Numbered from the stretch's first letter, positions 54,245 through 61,893 are shown. The stretch: DNA of 64,000 nucleotides from Candidatus Peribacteraceae bacterium (GCA_018061945.1 JAGOTD010000001.1:277050-341049), one strand, 5' to 3'. Numbers and translations are program-made. The notes: generated by a model from the sequence alone, not told the origin.

Positions 54245-55339
54245 TTAGCGCAACAGCCCCTCATACATCCCCACCATTTTTTCCACCGAAAATAATTTCT
54301 CAGCTGCCAGTTTTCCTGCCTGCGCGATACGCTTTCTTCTTTCGTCATCTGTGACAAGTGACCGGATAGCCGCTGCCAGCGATGCGCTATCGCCCGCTTT
54401 GGCAATCACGCAATTTTCCCCATTGTCCAAATAGCCAGCAATGCCACACATGTCGGTGACAATCGTTGCGACCCCCATGCTCATGGCTTCGGCCGCTACC
54501 AGGCCAAAGGGATCGTGATCGGACGATGGCAACACAAAAATATCGAGAGATGTGTAGAACGCACCGAGATCATCGATGTGATCGACCGTGCGCACGCGAT
54601 CAGTCAATTTTGCTTTCCCGATACGATCAGCAAGTGAGGATTGCTCGCGCCCTTTGCCGACGATGGTCACATCGATACTCTCTACAAGCGCAGCGGCATC
54701 AATCAGATCCGCGATTCCTTTCTCGGGCGAAAGCCGCGCAATACTGCCGACGCGAAGCGCCGAGCCGGCGTGAATAACGTGATCGGAGATTTCAAAGCGC
54801 TTAAGGTCGATACCGTTTGGAATCGCAACGACACGAGATGCATCAAAACCAAGATCAATGTACATTTTGCGACTGAGTTCCGAGACGCAAATGATAGTTG
54901 CATGTTTACTCGCTTTCTTGAGCGCCGAAAGCCACGGACTTTTCGTGAGCCAGCGGCCAATGCGATCGTGCTCCACCCAGAACACACGCACACCTTGTTT
55001 GGCTGCCCACTGCGTGAGCAATATCTTTTCCGATAGACTGAGCATGAACATGGCATCTGGCAGGGATTTCTCCTTAAAGAAATGAACCAGCTGCTCTTTC
55101 ATTTTTTTCTGTCGCCATGCAAAAGATATCGCAGCCGTTTTTGTTACCGGTGGGGGCCCAATGCGTAATTCGTAATTCGTGATTCTTGATTCGCTCGTCT
55201 GTTTCAGTAAAACTTTGCAGTCGCCTAGAAATTCAACGTCGTGACCATGCTCGACAAATTCTTTCATGAGTGACACTGTCTGTATCTCCATACCACCATA
55301 GGCACTGACGAGCGGAAAACGTGTGAAAAGGATATTCAT
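54245..55339 (-). CDS. Glycosyltransferase, GT4 family, with repeat-derived insertion
   Basis: GT-B glycosyltransferase. The N-terminus has SAYGGMEIQTVSL (about 12-24). The C-terminal domain has RVGSIARLSPEKGIADLI, DIFVLPSSDHDPFGLVAAEAMSMGVATIVTD (E-x7-E type) and an 'ARL' pattern typical of the family. Residues of about 49-59 (SESRITNYELRI) are encoded by a family A heptad arm (55163-55195), an unusual insertion in a region where relatives have other residues. Length 364 aa. A family F arm abuts the start codon at 55339; no promoter is evident. The acceptor is unknown. Confidence 0.85.
   Translation of the reverse strand: MNILFTRFPLVSAYGGMEIQTVSLMKEFVEHGHDVEFLGDCKVLLKQTSESRITNYELRIGPPPVTKTAAISFAWRQKKMKEQLVHFFKEKSLPDAMFMLSLSEKILLTQWAAKQGVRVFWVEHDRIGRWLTKSPWLSALKKASKHATIICVSELSRKMYIDLGFDASRVVAIPNGIDLKRFEISDHVIHAGSALRVGSIARLSPEKGIADLIDAAALVESIDVTIVGKGREQSSLADRIGKAKLTDRVRTVDHIDDLGAFYTSLDIFVLPSSDHDPFGLVAAEAMSMGVATIVTDMCGIAGYLDNGENCVIAKAGDSASLAAAIRSLVTDDERRKRIAQAGKLAAEKLFSVEKMVGMYEGLLR
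55163..55195. repeat. Family A arm inside a coding sequence
   Basis: gcgtaattcgtaattcgtg and following units lie in frame in the GT4 gene. No partner arm is close. The heptad period gives a near-period-7 amino-acid pattern over three units. Confidence 0.75.
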
Positions 55340-55382
55340 GAGAGGAGGAGATGTGAGAGAGGTTGTAGAGGAGGAGAGGATT
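55338..55382. repeat. Family F arm before GT4
   Basis: gagaggaggagatgtgagag followed by gttgtagaggaggagaggatt. It pairs with 55803-55860; the four-helix-bundle gene lies between the two arms. Confidence 0.7.
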
Positions 55383-55748
55383 TTATGAAAGAGAGGCTTG
55401 TAATTTATAGATAAGATAACTTGTACGACTTATGCGATCATCGAGATTCTCAAAATTTGTCTGATCAATATAGCCAAGATCGAGTGACAACTTGGATTCA
55501 CAATGCAATTCTTCTAATGTACACAGTGCAATTTCCAAGAAGTGTGCCTTCTCTTTTGTAGACTTCTTCCTATTTCCTTCAGCAATATTAAACGGCGCAC
55601 TAGATGAAGATCTCCGCATCTGGCTGATCAGGCCGAATTTTTCATCGGATGGAAATTTTTTCGTGAGGGTGTAAACCAATAAACAAAGTTGGTATGCCTC
55701 CTGCCAAGCGATCAATTTTTCATACGGTCTTTCCATCCAAAAAATCAT
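55383..55748 (-). CDS. Four-helix-bundle protein (23S rRNA intervening-sequence type)
   Basis: About 120 aa, entirely helical. It matches the small four-helix-bundle family that is encoded by 23S rRNA intervening sequences and, in many genomes, as solitary chromosomal genes. Visible features: LIAWQEAYQLCLLVYTLTKKFP, ISQMRRSSSSAPFNIAEG (the SSAPFNIAEG stretch is a family hallmark) and LLDLGYI-type ends. Function unknown. The ATG is 55748; a Met four codons later (55736) is possible. The gene lies between two complementary family F arms, in the spacer of serS and GT4, suggesting insertion. Confidence 0.85.
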   Translation of the reverse strand: MIFWMERPYEKLIAWQEAYQLCLLVYTLTKKFPSDEKFGLISQMRRSSSSAPFNIAEGNRKKSTKEKAHFLEIALCTLEELHCESKLSLDLGYIDQTNFENLDDRISRTSYLIYKLQASLS

Positions 55749-55802
55749 AACAGATGAGTAGCCTTACCCCAACATTTCCACTGCACTCTCGTACACCGTC
55801 TT

Positions 55803-55860
55803 CCTTTACAACCTCTCCTCCTCTACGTCCTCTCCTCCTTTCCTCCTCTCAATCCTCTCC
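55803..55860. repeat. Family F arm at the serS 3' end
   Basis: tttacaacctctcctcctc and the following cctctcctcctttcc units. It overlaps the serS stop and the last 17 codons. Confidence 0.7.
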
Positions 55861-57152
55861 TGTCCCCCCATATACGGTCTAAGAACTTCCGGAATCGTCA
55901 CCGATCCATCGGCGTTCTGGTAATTCTCTAAGATTGCAATGAGCGTGCGCCCGATAGCAAACGCTGTCGCATCATTCATATGCACGAGCTTGCGCGTACC
56001 GTCGGCTGTCTGATACTGCGTTTTGAGACGACGGGCCTGATAGTCGGTCATGTAGTCGCTCGTGTGCGTTTCGCGGTAGGTTTTTTGTGATGGAATCCAA
56101 CATTCAATATCGAGGCCGTTCGCATTCGGCTTGCCGATATCGAACGTACATTTCTGGAGCAGGCGATACGGAATACCAAGCTGCTGCACCAAGTATTCTT
56201 GCAGAGCGACAATGAATGTCTGCTCATCCTCTCCGGTTTCGGCGGTGGTGAATGATTCGATTTCCAGCTTATCGAACTGATGCACACGCAGAATACCGCC
56301 CATGTCCTTGCCATACGTACCGGCTTCGCGGCGGAAAGCGGTCGAGTAACCGATGTAGCGAATGGGGAGCTGTTTTTCGTCCAAGGTTTTCTCCATGTAG
56401 TACGGACCCATGGTGTGCTCCGCCGAACCTACGAGCACTTGACCGTCTTCGGGCAGCAAGTAACGCTGTTCTTCCGGCTGCAAACGATCCATACGATCCA
56501 TGACATCGCGACGCATAATGACGGGCGGCAGCAGCGGAACAAACGGCTTGGTGGAAACCTTAAGCTTCGCTTTTGCTGCAACATCTTTCAGGATTTTTTC
56601 ATTGGCAAGAGTCGCAAACGTAAACTGCATGATCGCCATTTGCAGCAAGACAGCGTCGCCTTTGAGATACGCAAAACGACTGCCACTCACTTCGGCGGCC
56701 TGCTCTGCGTCGATAATATCGAGTGCTGTGCCAATTTCCATGTGGCTTTTGACCGGAAAATCGAATGTGCGTGGCGTGCCGACTGTGCGCGCAACCTGGT
56801 TCTCCTCTTCGCTGTGGCCTACTGGCACATGAGCCAATGGCGGATTGGGGATTTTAAGCAAATCGGCATGCCACTTTGTCTCACTCTCCTCGAGCTCCTT
56901 TTCCTGAATTTTGAGCTTATCACCTAATTCCTTCATGGCAGTGATCATCTTGGCTTTTTCATCACCCTTCATCGTCGGCACCTGCTTGCTCACACTATTG
57001 CGCTCTGCTCGCATGTTTTCAACCGATACCAGTAGTTCGCGTCGCTTTTGATCGAGTGTCAGAAAATCAGTAACAGACATCTTGATGCTCTTTGCATCAC
57101 ACGCCTTTTGGTAAAACGCAGGATCTGTACGAAGATGAGCAATATCGATCAT
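55806..57152 (-). CDS. serS: Seryl-tRNA synthetase
   Basis: Charges tRNA-Ser; class II. The N-terminal tRNA-binding coiled coil spans about 28-110. Motif 2 (STAFRREAGTYGKDMGGILRVHQF) and motif 3 (near GRTLIAILENYQ, ending TIPEVLRPYMGG) are clear. Length 448 aa. Start 57152 (MIDIAHLRTDPAFYQ); a TAGCAT box ends 9 nt before it. The last 17 residues (ERIERRKGGEDVEEERL) follow the normal end and are encoded by the family F repeat, making a repeat-derived charged tail. Confidence 0.95.
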   Translation of the reverse strand: MIDIAHLRTDPAFYQKACDAKSIKMSVTDFLTLDQKRRELLVSVENMRAERNSVSKQVPTMKGDEKAKMITAMKELGDKLKIQEKELEESETKWHADLLKIPNPPLAHVPVGHSEEENQVARTVGTPRTFDFPVKSHMEIGTALDIIDAEQAAEVSGSRFAYLKGDAVLLQMAIMQFTFATLANEKILKDVAAKAKLKVSTKPFVPLLPPVIMRRDVMDRMDRLQPEEQRYLLPEDGQVLVGSAEHTMGPYYMEKTLDEKQLPIRYIGYSTAFRREAGTYGKDMGGILRVHQFDKLEIESFTTAETGEDEQTFIVALQEYLVQQLGIPYRLLQKCTFDIGKPNANGLDIECWIPSQKTYRETHTSDYMTDYQARRLKTQYQTADGTRKLVHMNDATAFAIGRTLIAILENYQNADGSVTIPEVLRPYMGGQERIERRKGGEDVEEERL

Positions 57153-57247
57153 AGTGCGGCCATGCTAGCAGAAAGAGGCGAGAGAAGTACAAGGTAGATC
57201 GATCATCTGTGTATGGAGCTGATACTACCATTTCAAATGGAAGTGGA

Positions 57248-57290
57248 TCTTTTGAGTCCTCTGAGTCCCTTGAGTCTTTTGAGTCCTTTT
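57248..57290. repeat. Family B arm upstream of uvrB
   Basis: tcttttgagtcctctgagtccc and on. It lies in the serS-uvrB divergent spacer. The opposite arm was not found. Confidence 0.65.
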
Positions 57291-57303
57291 CCCAGCCCCT
57301 GTA

Positions 57304-57332
57304 TTGCATTACTAAGCCCAGTTCTGTACAAT
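57304..57332 (+). promoter_or_regulatory. uvrB promoter
   Basis: TTGCAT (57304-57309), 17-nt spacer, TACAAT (57327-57332), 9 nt to the ATG at 57342; nearly leaderless. Confidence 0.5.
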
Positions 57333-57341
57333 GCCCGTTCT

Positions 57342-59324
57342 ATGTTAGATAAAAAATTCCGCCTCGTGTCCGATTACTCGCCCAAAGGCGATCAGCCGGT
57401 TGCGATAGAAAAACTCACTGCCGGCTTGGAGAAAGGAGAGCGCCATCAGATTCTGCTGGGAGCTACCGGTACCGGTAAAACGTTTACGATGGCCAACATT
57501 GTGAATAAATTGCAGCGCCCAACTCTCGTGCTGGCTCATAACAAAACGCTGGCTGCTCAGCTGTGCAGCGAGTTTCAGAGCTTCTTTCCGGATAACGCCG
57601 TCTCGTACTTCGTGTCCTACTACGATTACTATCAGCCGGAGGCCTACATGCCGACAACCGATACCTATATAGAGAAAGATGCCAGCATCAACGACGAAAT
57701 CGCCAAGTTTCGCCACGCCGCCACGCATAACTTACTCACACGTCGCGATGTGCTCATTGTCGCATCGGTTTCCTGTATCTACGGTCTTGGAAGCGTGGAG
57801 GATTATCAGCTTTTGGCAATTGATTTAAAGCGCGGCATGCCGTTTCAGCGCAACAGACTACTGCGCCTCTTAACCGATATTCAGTACAAGCGATCGGCGA
57901 TGCACTTTAAGCAGGGAATGTTCCATGTGCTCGGCGATACGATCGAAATTTTCCCACCGAGTGGCGATACGGTTATCCGCATCGAGATGCCATTTGATGA
58001 AATCGAGACGATTCAGGAAGTCGATAGTTTTACCGGCGAGCTCATCACCGACATGAACGAGATCAAAATTTTTCCAGCTGCCCATAACGTCACCACCAAA
58101 GAGAAAATCGATCAGGCTGTTGCGCGTATAAAAGAAGAGATGATCGAGCGTGAGCAGTTCTTTTTGAAAAACGGCGAATTCGCCAAAGCCGAACGCATTC
58201 GCCAACGCACCGAGTACGACATGGAAATGCTGCAGGAAACCGGCTACTGCACGGGTATCGAAAACTACGTCCGCTACTTCAATAACCGCGAGCCGGGTGA
58301 GCCGACCGAAACCCTGATGGATTATTTTCCCGATGACTATCTGCTCTTTGTGGATGAATCGCATATTTCGGTGCCGCAGATCGGCGGCATGTACGAAGGT
58401 AATCGCAGCCGCAAGCAGACACTTATCGATTACGGCTTCCGTATGCCAAGCTCGCACGAAAACCGCCCGCTTCAATTTAAGGAATTTGAAGAGCGTGTGC
58501 ATCAGGCGGTGTACGTGACTGCAACGCCGAGTAAATATGAATACGCCAATACGCCCAAAGAAAATATTGTGGAGCAGATCATTCGCCCGACCGGCCTTGT
58601 GGATCCAATTGTAACGGTTCACGAGAAGAAGCATCAGATCGATCACATTATTGCAGAGGTGAACCGCACTATTAAAAACGGCGAACGCGTGCTCATCACC
58701 GCTCTCACCAAAAAGAGCGCCGAGGATTTGGCGAGCTATCTGCAGAACGCCGACTACAAAGTGCGGTACTTGCACAGCGATATCGAAACAATGGAACGTA
58801 TCGAAATTCTACGCCAGCTGCGCACAGGCGAAATCGATATCTTGGTCGGTATCAACCTGCTGCGCGAGGGCTTGGACTTGCCGGAAGTAAGCTTCATCGC
58901 CATTTTGGATGCGGATCAGCAAGGCTTCCTGCGCTCACGCGACGCTCTTATTCAGACTATCGGTCGCGCCGCGCGTAACATCAACGGACACGTCATTTTG
59001 TACGCCGATAAAATGACGGATGCCATGAAAGCAGCGATCGAGGAAACCAATCGCCGTCGCGCTATTCAGGAAGCGTATAACAAAGAGCACGGCATTACGC
59101 CGAAGACAATCATCAAAGCCATTAAGGATATCGCCGAAGAACACAGCAAGCAGAAACTCACGCGTAAAAAGTACGATAAGCAGAAGATTCCAAAGGACGA
59201 GAAGAAACGTCTTATGGAAGAGCTAGAACAGCAAATGCAATTGGCTGCCGAGAATATGGAATTCGAGAAGGCGGCGGATCTGCGTGATGAAATTGAACTG
59301 TTGAAGCGGGAGTTGAATGGGTAG
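57342..59324 (+). CDS. uvrB: UvrABC excision repair subunit B
   Basis: DNA-damage-verifying helicase of nucleotide excision repair. The P-loop GATGTGKT is at residues 40-47, the beta-hairpin region YYDYYQPEAYMP around 95-105, and LLFVDESHISVPQIGGMY (DEAD-like motif) around 335. Helicase motif VI is DALIQTIGRAARNINGHVI, and a C-terminal UVR domain (LEQQMQLAAENMEFEKAADLRDEI) binds UvrC. 660 aa. ATG at 57342 (MLDKKFRLVSDYSPKGDQP) is the family start. Confidence 0.97.
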   Translation: MLDKKFRLVSDYSPKGDQPVAIEKLTAGLEKGERHQILLGATGTGKTFTMANIVNKLQRPTLVLAHNKTLAAQLCSEFQSFFPDNAVSYFVSYYDYYQPEAYMPTTDTYIEKDASINDEIAKFRHAATHNLLTRRDVLIVASVSCIYGLGSVEDYQLLAIDLKRGMPFQRNRLLRLLTDIQYKRSAMHFKQGMFHVLGDTIEIFPPSGDTVIRIEMPFDEIETIQEVDSFTGELITDMNEIKIFPAAHNVTTKEKIDQAVARIKEEMIEREQFFLKNGEFAKAERIRQRTEYDMEMLQETGYCTGIENYVRYFNNREPGEPTETLMDYFPDDYLLFVDESHISVPQIGGMYEGNRSRKQTLIDYGFRMPSSHENRPLQFKEFEERVHQAVYVTATPSKYEYANTPKENIVEQIIRPTGLVDPIVTVHEKKHQIDHIIAEVNRTIKNGERVLITALTKKSAEDLASYLQNADYKVRYLHSDIETMERIEILRQLRTGEIDILVGINLLREGLDLPEVSFIAILDADQQGFLRSRDALIQTIGRAARNINGHVILYADKMTDAMKAAIEETNRRRAIQEAYNKEHGITPKTIIKAIKDIAEEHSKQKLTRKKYDKQKIPKDEKKRLMEELEQQMQLAAENMEFEKAADLRDEIELLKRELNG

Positions 59325-59329
59325 AATTT

Positions 59330-59620
59330 TTATTGTTCTCCATTCAGAAAATGCCTGCCTCCGACAATTTTGCGCATTTGTAATGAGTGCTGAACAAAAT
59401 TCAGCGTACGCATTGCCTCCTCTTCAGTAAGAGCCAGACTACCTTCTGGTGGTTTTCCGTCATGAAGTTGCGCACAGAGCAACAATCGAGCTAACGCGTC
59501 TTGCGCCGTATCCATCTGACTCAATACAACGGGATTCATTCCTTCTGTTATCTCAGGTTGCAATGATCGTACAGGGCCCATGGATGAAAGATCGCAACGG
59601 TCTAGCTGGGTGAACTTCAT
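59330..59620 (-). CDS. Small protein of unknown function (96 aa)
   Basis: Not recognised. A two-helix region (TAQDALARLLLCAQL, EEEAMRTLNFVQHSLQ) suggests a helical fold; there is no membrane segment. Credible as a gene because of a leaderless promoter (TTTACA-16-TACTCT, 7 nt before the ATG). It is convergent with uvrB with a 5-nt gap. Confidence 0.65.
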   Translation of the reverse strand: MKFTQLDRCDLSSMGPVRSLQPEITEGMNPVVLSQMDTAQDALARLLLCAQLHDGKPPEGSLALTEEEAMRTLNFVQHSLQMRKIVGGRHFLNGEQ

Positions 59621-59627
59621 AAAAATG

Positions 59628-59655
59628 AGAGTAGAAATAATGTGTATATTGTAAA
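59628..59655 (-). promoter_or_regulatory. Leaderless promoter of the 96-aa gene
   Basis: Minus strand TTTACA (59655-59650), 16-nt spacer, TACTCT (59633-59628), 7 nt to the ATG at 59620. Confidence 0.5.
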
Positions 59656-59776
59656 ATTATTAATTATATTGCATAGAATTAGATTATAGAAAGAGACTTT
59701 AGCCATTAGGTTACAGGCAAAATAGATGTTCCAATTTTCTCATTTATGAAATTTCTACACTCTCATAAAGTATATA

Positions 59777-59806
59777 TTGTCTATATTATACATATTATGC
59801 TATACT
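59777..59806 (+). promoter_or_regulatory. Leaderless promoter of the AbrB/RelE-type pair
   Basis: TTGTCT (59777-59782), 18-nt spacer, TATACT (59801-59806), 6 nt to the ATG at 59813. Confidence 0.55.
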
Positions 59807-59812
59807 GATTCT

Positions 59813-60049
59813 ATGATTACAGCCACTCTCAGCCTGCATCCAAACGGCGCTGTCACTCTCCCGAAAGAATGGCGCGACAAATTTCCGACCAAGCATTACC
59901 TGGCAGAGCAAACGAGTGAGGGTTTGCTGATCAAGCCAATTATGAAAGTGGAATACTACGAAAACAAAGATGGTTCCTGTGGTTTGAATTTTCCACTTGG
60001 CATGAATATGGAAGAGTTTGAGAAAGAAATTGAGAAATCACTTCAATAA
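59813..60049 (+). CDS. AbrB/MazE-like antitoxin candidate
   Basis: 78 aa. The N-terminal half (TLSLHPNGAVTLPKEWRDK) has the swapped-hairpin pattern of SpoVT/AbrB-type DNA-binding domains, as in MazE. The C-terminal part is acidic (MNMEEFEKEIEKSL), typical of the toxin-neutralising tail. ATG at 59813 follows the leaderless promoter. It is followed five bases later by a RelE-like gene. Autorepression would be expected from the family. Confidence 0.75.
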   Translation: MITATLSLHPNGAVTLPKEWRDKFPTKHYLAEQTSEGLLIKPIMKVEYYENKDGSCGLNFPLGMNMEEFEKEIEKSLQ

Positions 60050-60054
60050 TCCGC

Positions 60055-60297
60055 ATGGATGACATTCAGAAATTCTTACGCAAAGTAGATGCAAAGCTGC
60101 GCGAGCAATTGCTCGCTGCGATGCGCAACATCCGCTTAGGGCAAAATATGGACACACTCGACATTAAGCCATTGGAAGGAAAAAAAGGCTGGTTTCGCTG
60201 CCGCGTGCGCGACGCGCGGATCATTTATTTTCAAGACGCACACGGAAAGAACGTCTTATACAAAGCGGATTTCCGGGGGAGTGTGTATAAAAGGTAG
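60055..60297 (+). CDS. RelE/ParE-superfamily toxin candidate
   Basis: 80 aa with the compact alpha-beta layout of RelE toxins: helices 1-30, then LEGKKGWFRCRVRDARIIYFQ, which carries the conserved Arg strand. The C-terminal LYKADFRGSVYKR ends in a basic motif. mRNA cleavage on the ribosome is known in the family; some relatives act otherwise. Second gene of the pair with the AbrB-like antitoxin. Confidence 0.8.
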   Translation: MDDIQKFLRKVDAKLREQLLAAMRNIRLGQNMDTLDIKPLEGKKGWFRCRVRDARIIYFQDAHGKNVLYKADFRGSVYKR

Positions 60298-60327
60298 AAT
60301 TGGTAGCAGCGTGTCAGAGTGAGCGTA

Positions 60328-60363
60328 GCCCGCCCGGATGAACACCATCCGTTCGGACGGGCC
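60328..60363. repeat. Family R inverted repeat
   Basis: gcccgcccggatg...catccgttcggacgggc, an imperfect inverted repeat of about 36 nt. A relative is at 43091-43125. Between the toxin gene and galU. Confidence 0.6.
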
Positions 60364-60368
60364 GAACT

Positions 60369-61193
60369 CTACTTCTCCCAATCCCTCACCGCCTCTTTGT
60401 AACCCTTCGGCGTGCCGGTGTCGTAGCGCTTGCCCTCGAACTCGTAGCCGTAGATATTCACAGTCCCAAGTTGTTTGATAAGTGCATCGATGAGGCGGAT
60501 TTCGCCACCATGACCGCTTTCCACGCTTGGCAGGACATCGAATGTCGAGCGGGGGATAATATATTTCCCCACAATCGCAAGAGTAGAAGGCGCATCCTTC
60601 ATACTTGGCTTCTCGACCAAGCCTTTGATCTTTTTGAGCCGCGAGAGCTCGTTGTTCATTTCGATATCGACAATGCCGTACTTAGAAACCAGCTCTCGCT
60701 CCACATTCTGGAGCATCAGCATGGCAGCTTCTCCAGTGCCGGCAATCGACCGGTATGCTTCCCACAGCTGCTGTAAGCCGCTCTTTTCGTGCTTAATGAT
60801 GTCGTCGCCAAACAGCACCGCAATATGGTCGCTATCGGTCCAACCAGCAGCCTGCAGCAGTGCGTGGCCGTCGCCTTTCATATCGTTTTGATACACGGTG
60901 TGAAAACGCACATTGTGGTACTTGGTGAGCTCGTCGAGCATGTGCAGCTTGCCGCGGTTTTCCAATTCGCGCTCTAGATGCGGCTTTTTCTCGAAGTAAT
61001 CGGGAATTGCCTCTTTACCACGGCTGATGATGAAACAGATGTCCGTAATGCCGGCACTCAAGCATTCATCAACCAAAAGCGCGATAATAGGCACATTTCC
61101 AATAGGAAGCAGTTCTTTTGGCACAACTTTCGTCCACGGGAGAAAGCGTGTGCCGTAGCCGGCGACAGGGAGAACAGCCTGCGTAAGTTTCAT
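60369..61193 (-). CDS. galU: UTP-glucose-1-phosphate uridylyltransferase
   Basis: Makes UDP-glucose from UTP and glucose-1-phosphate. The nucleotidyltransferase signature is VLPVAGYGTRFLPWTK (residues 7-22), with KVVPKELLPIG following. Other conserved parts are the metal-site Asp in VLFGDDIIK (about 128), VEKPSMKDAPS (about 190) and GGEIRLIDAL (about 230). 274 aa, typical for GalU. ATG at 61193 (MKLTQAVLPVAG). A TATACT box lies about 25 nt upstream. UDP-glucose could feed the glycosyltransferases in this window. Confidence 0.94.
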   Translation of the reverse strand: MKLTQAVLPVAGYGTRFLPWTKVVPKELLPIGNVPIIALLVDECLSAGITDICFIISRGKEAIPDYFEKKPHLERELENRGKLHMLDELTKYHNVRFHTVYQNDMKGDGHALLQAAGWTDSDHIAVLFGDDIIKHEKSGLQQLWEAYRSIAGTGEAAMLMLQNVERELVSKYGIVDIEMNNELSRLKKIKGLVEKPSMKDAPSTLAIVGKYIIPRSTFDVLPSVESGHGGEIRLIDALIKQLGTVNIYGYEFEGKRYDTGTPKGYKEAVRDWEK

Positions 61194-61757
61194 GGGCGTA
61201 CTGGAAGGTTGGCGTAGTATACCCAGATGAACCGGTTTTTCGCCATAGGAAGCTTACGAAACAGGCGGATTGGAAAGTTGCAAAGCGGTTGCGGCGGACA
61301 TCTGAAAAGCAGGAAAAAAACAGGCGCAGGTAACTTGGTAGGAGACGAATCGATGCACGCGGCATTACATTTTCATTTCAATGAATCGAAACGAATAAAA
61401 ATATATCGATATTGATGGTGCATAAAAAAATTGTTACGAAATTTCTGTTTGATGATCGAAAGAAAAAAATAATGCTACTTGTTTCCTCGGGAAAAATATT
61501 TTCAGAAAAATAAAATATATTTCTTGTGTAAAAAAAATTAAATAATGAAGACACGAGAATTTCTGCATGCGCGCAATGTTTTTCTGCTGTCGGAAAAATG
61601 ATGTATTAAAAAATATTTTTGTTATTATTTTATATGAAAATATTTTCTTGTACTGTTTCATACTGGTTATTGCTCTTGCGACAGCCCAAAACGTTGACGC
61701 TCTTTGTCCGCTCTGTGAAAATTGCATCCACAGTTTATATCTTCCCCAAAACTTTTT
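61194..61757. other. AT-rich gene-free region
   Basis: About 560 nt. From about 61400 the DNA is very AT-rich with many short A/T runs. Open frames here look like composition artefacts (Phe/Lys/Ile-rich). A TATATC box near 61737 could serve the following small gene. I see no structured RNA I can name. Confidence 0.5.
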
Positions 61758-61841
61758 ATGGCCAAGAAAGTAGCCAAGAAAAAGAAAGTAGTTAAGAAGA
61801 AGGCAACTAAGAAGAAAGCGACAAAGAAGAAAAAAAGGTAG
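61758..61841 (+). CDS. Lysine-rich 27-aa peptide (histone-H1-tail-like)
   Basis: MAKKVAKKKKVVKKKATKKK then ATKKKKR; 16 of 27 residues are Lys or Arg, with Ala, Val and Thr between. The sequence resembles the basic tails of bacterial H1-like/AlgP-like proteins and would bind nucleic acid without a folded core. A good terminator 20 nt later supports a real transcript. Function is unknown; nucleoid or RNA binding is inference. Its ATG lies in ttttatgg with no Shine-Dalgarno site. Confidence 0.6.
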   Translation: MAKKVAKKKKVVKKKATKKKATKKKKR

Positions 61842-61861
61842 TCTTCCGCTTCTTCCCTTAG

Positions 61862-61893
61862 AAAAAAAGAAACGTGAAAGCGTTTCTTTTTTT
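61862..61893. terminator. Bidirectional Rho-independent terminator
   Basis: AAAAAAAGAAACG-TGAAAG-CGTTTCTTTTTTT. It serves the Lys-rich peptide gene and the convergent pabBC gene, whose stop codon it touches. Confidence 0.9.

Noticed and set aside
61434-61727. 97-aa minus-strand frame in AT-rich spacer
   Set aside because: Phe/Ile/Lys composition follows from base composition; no start signals.
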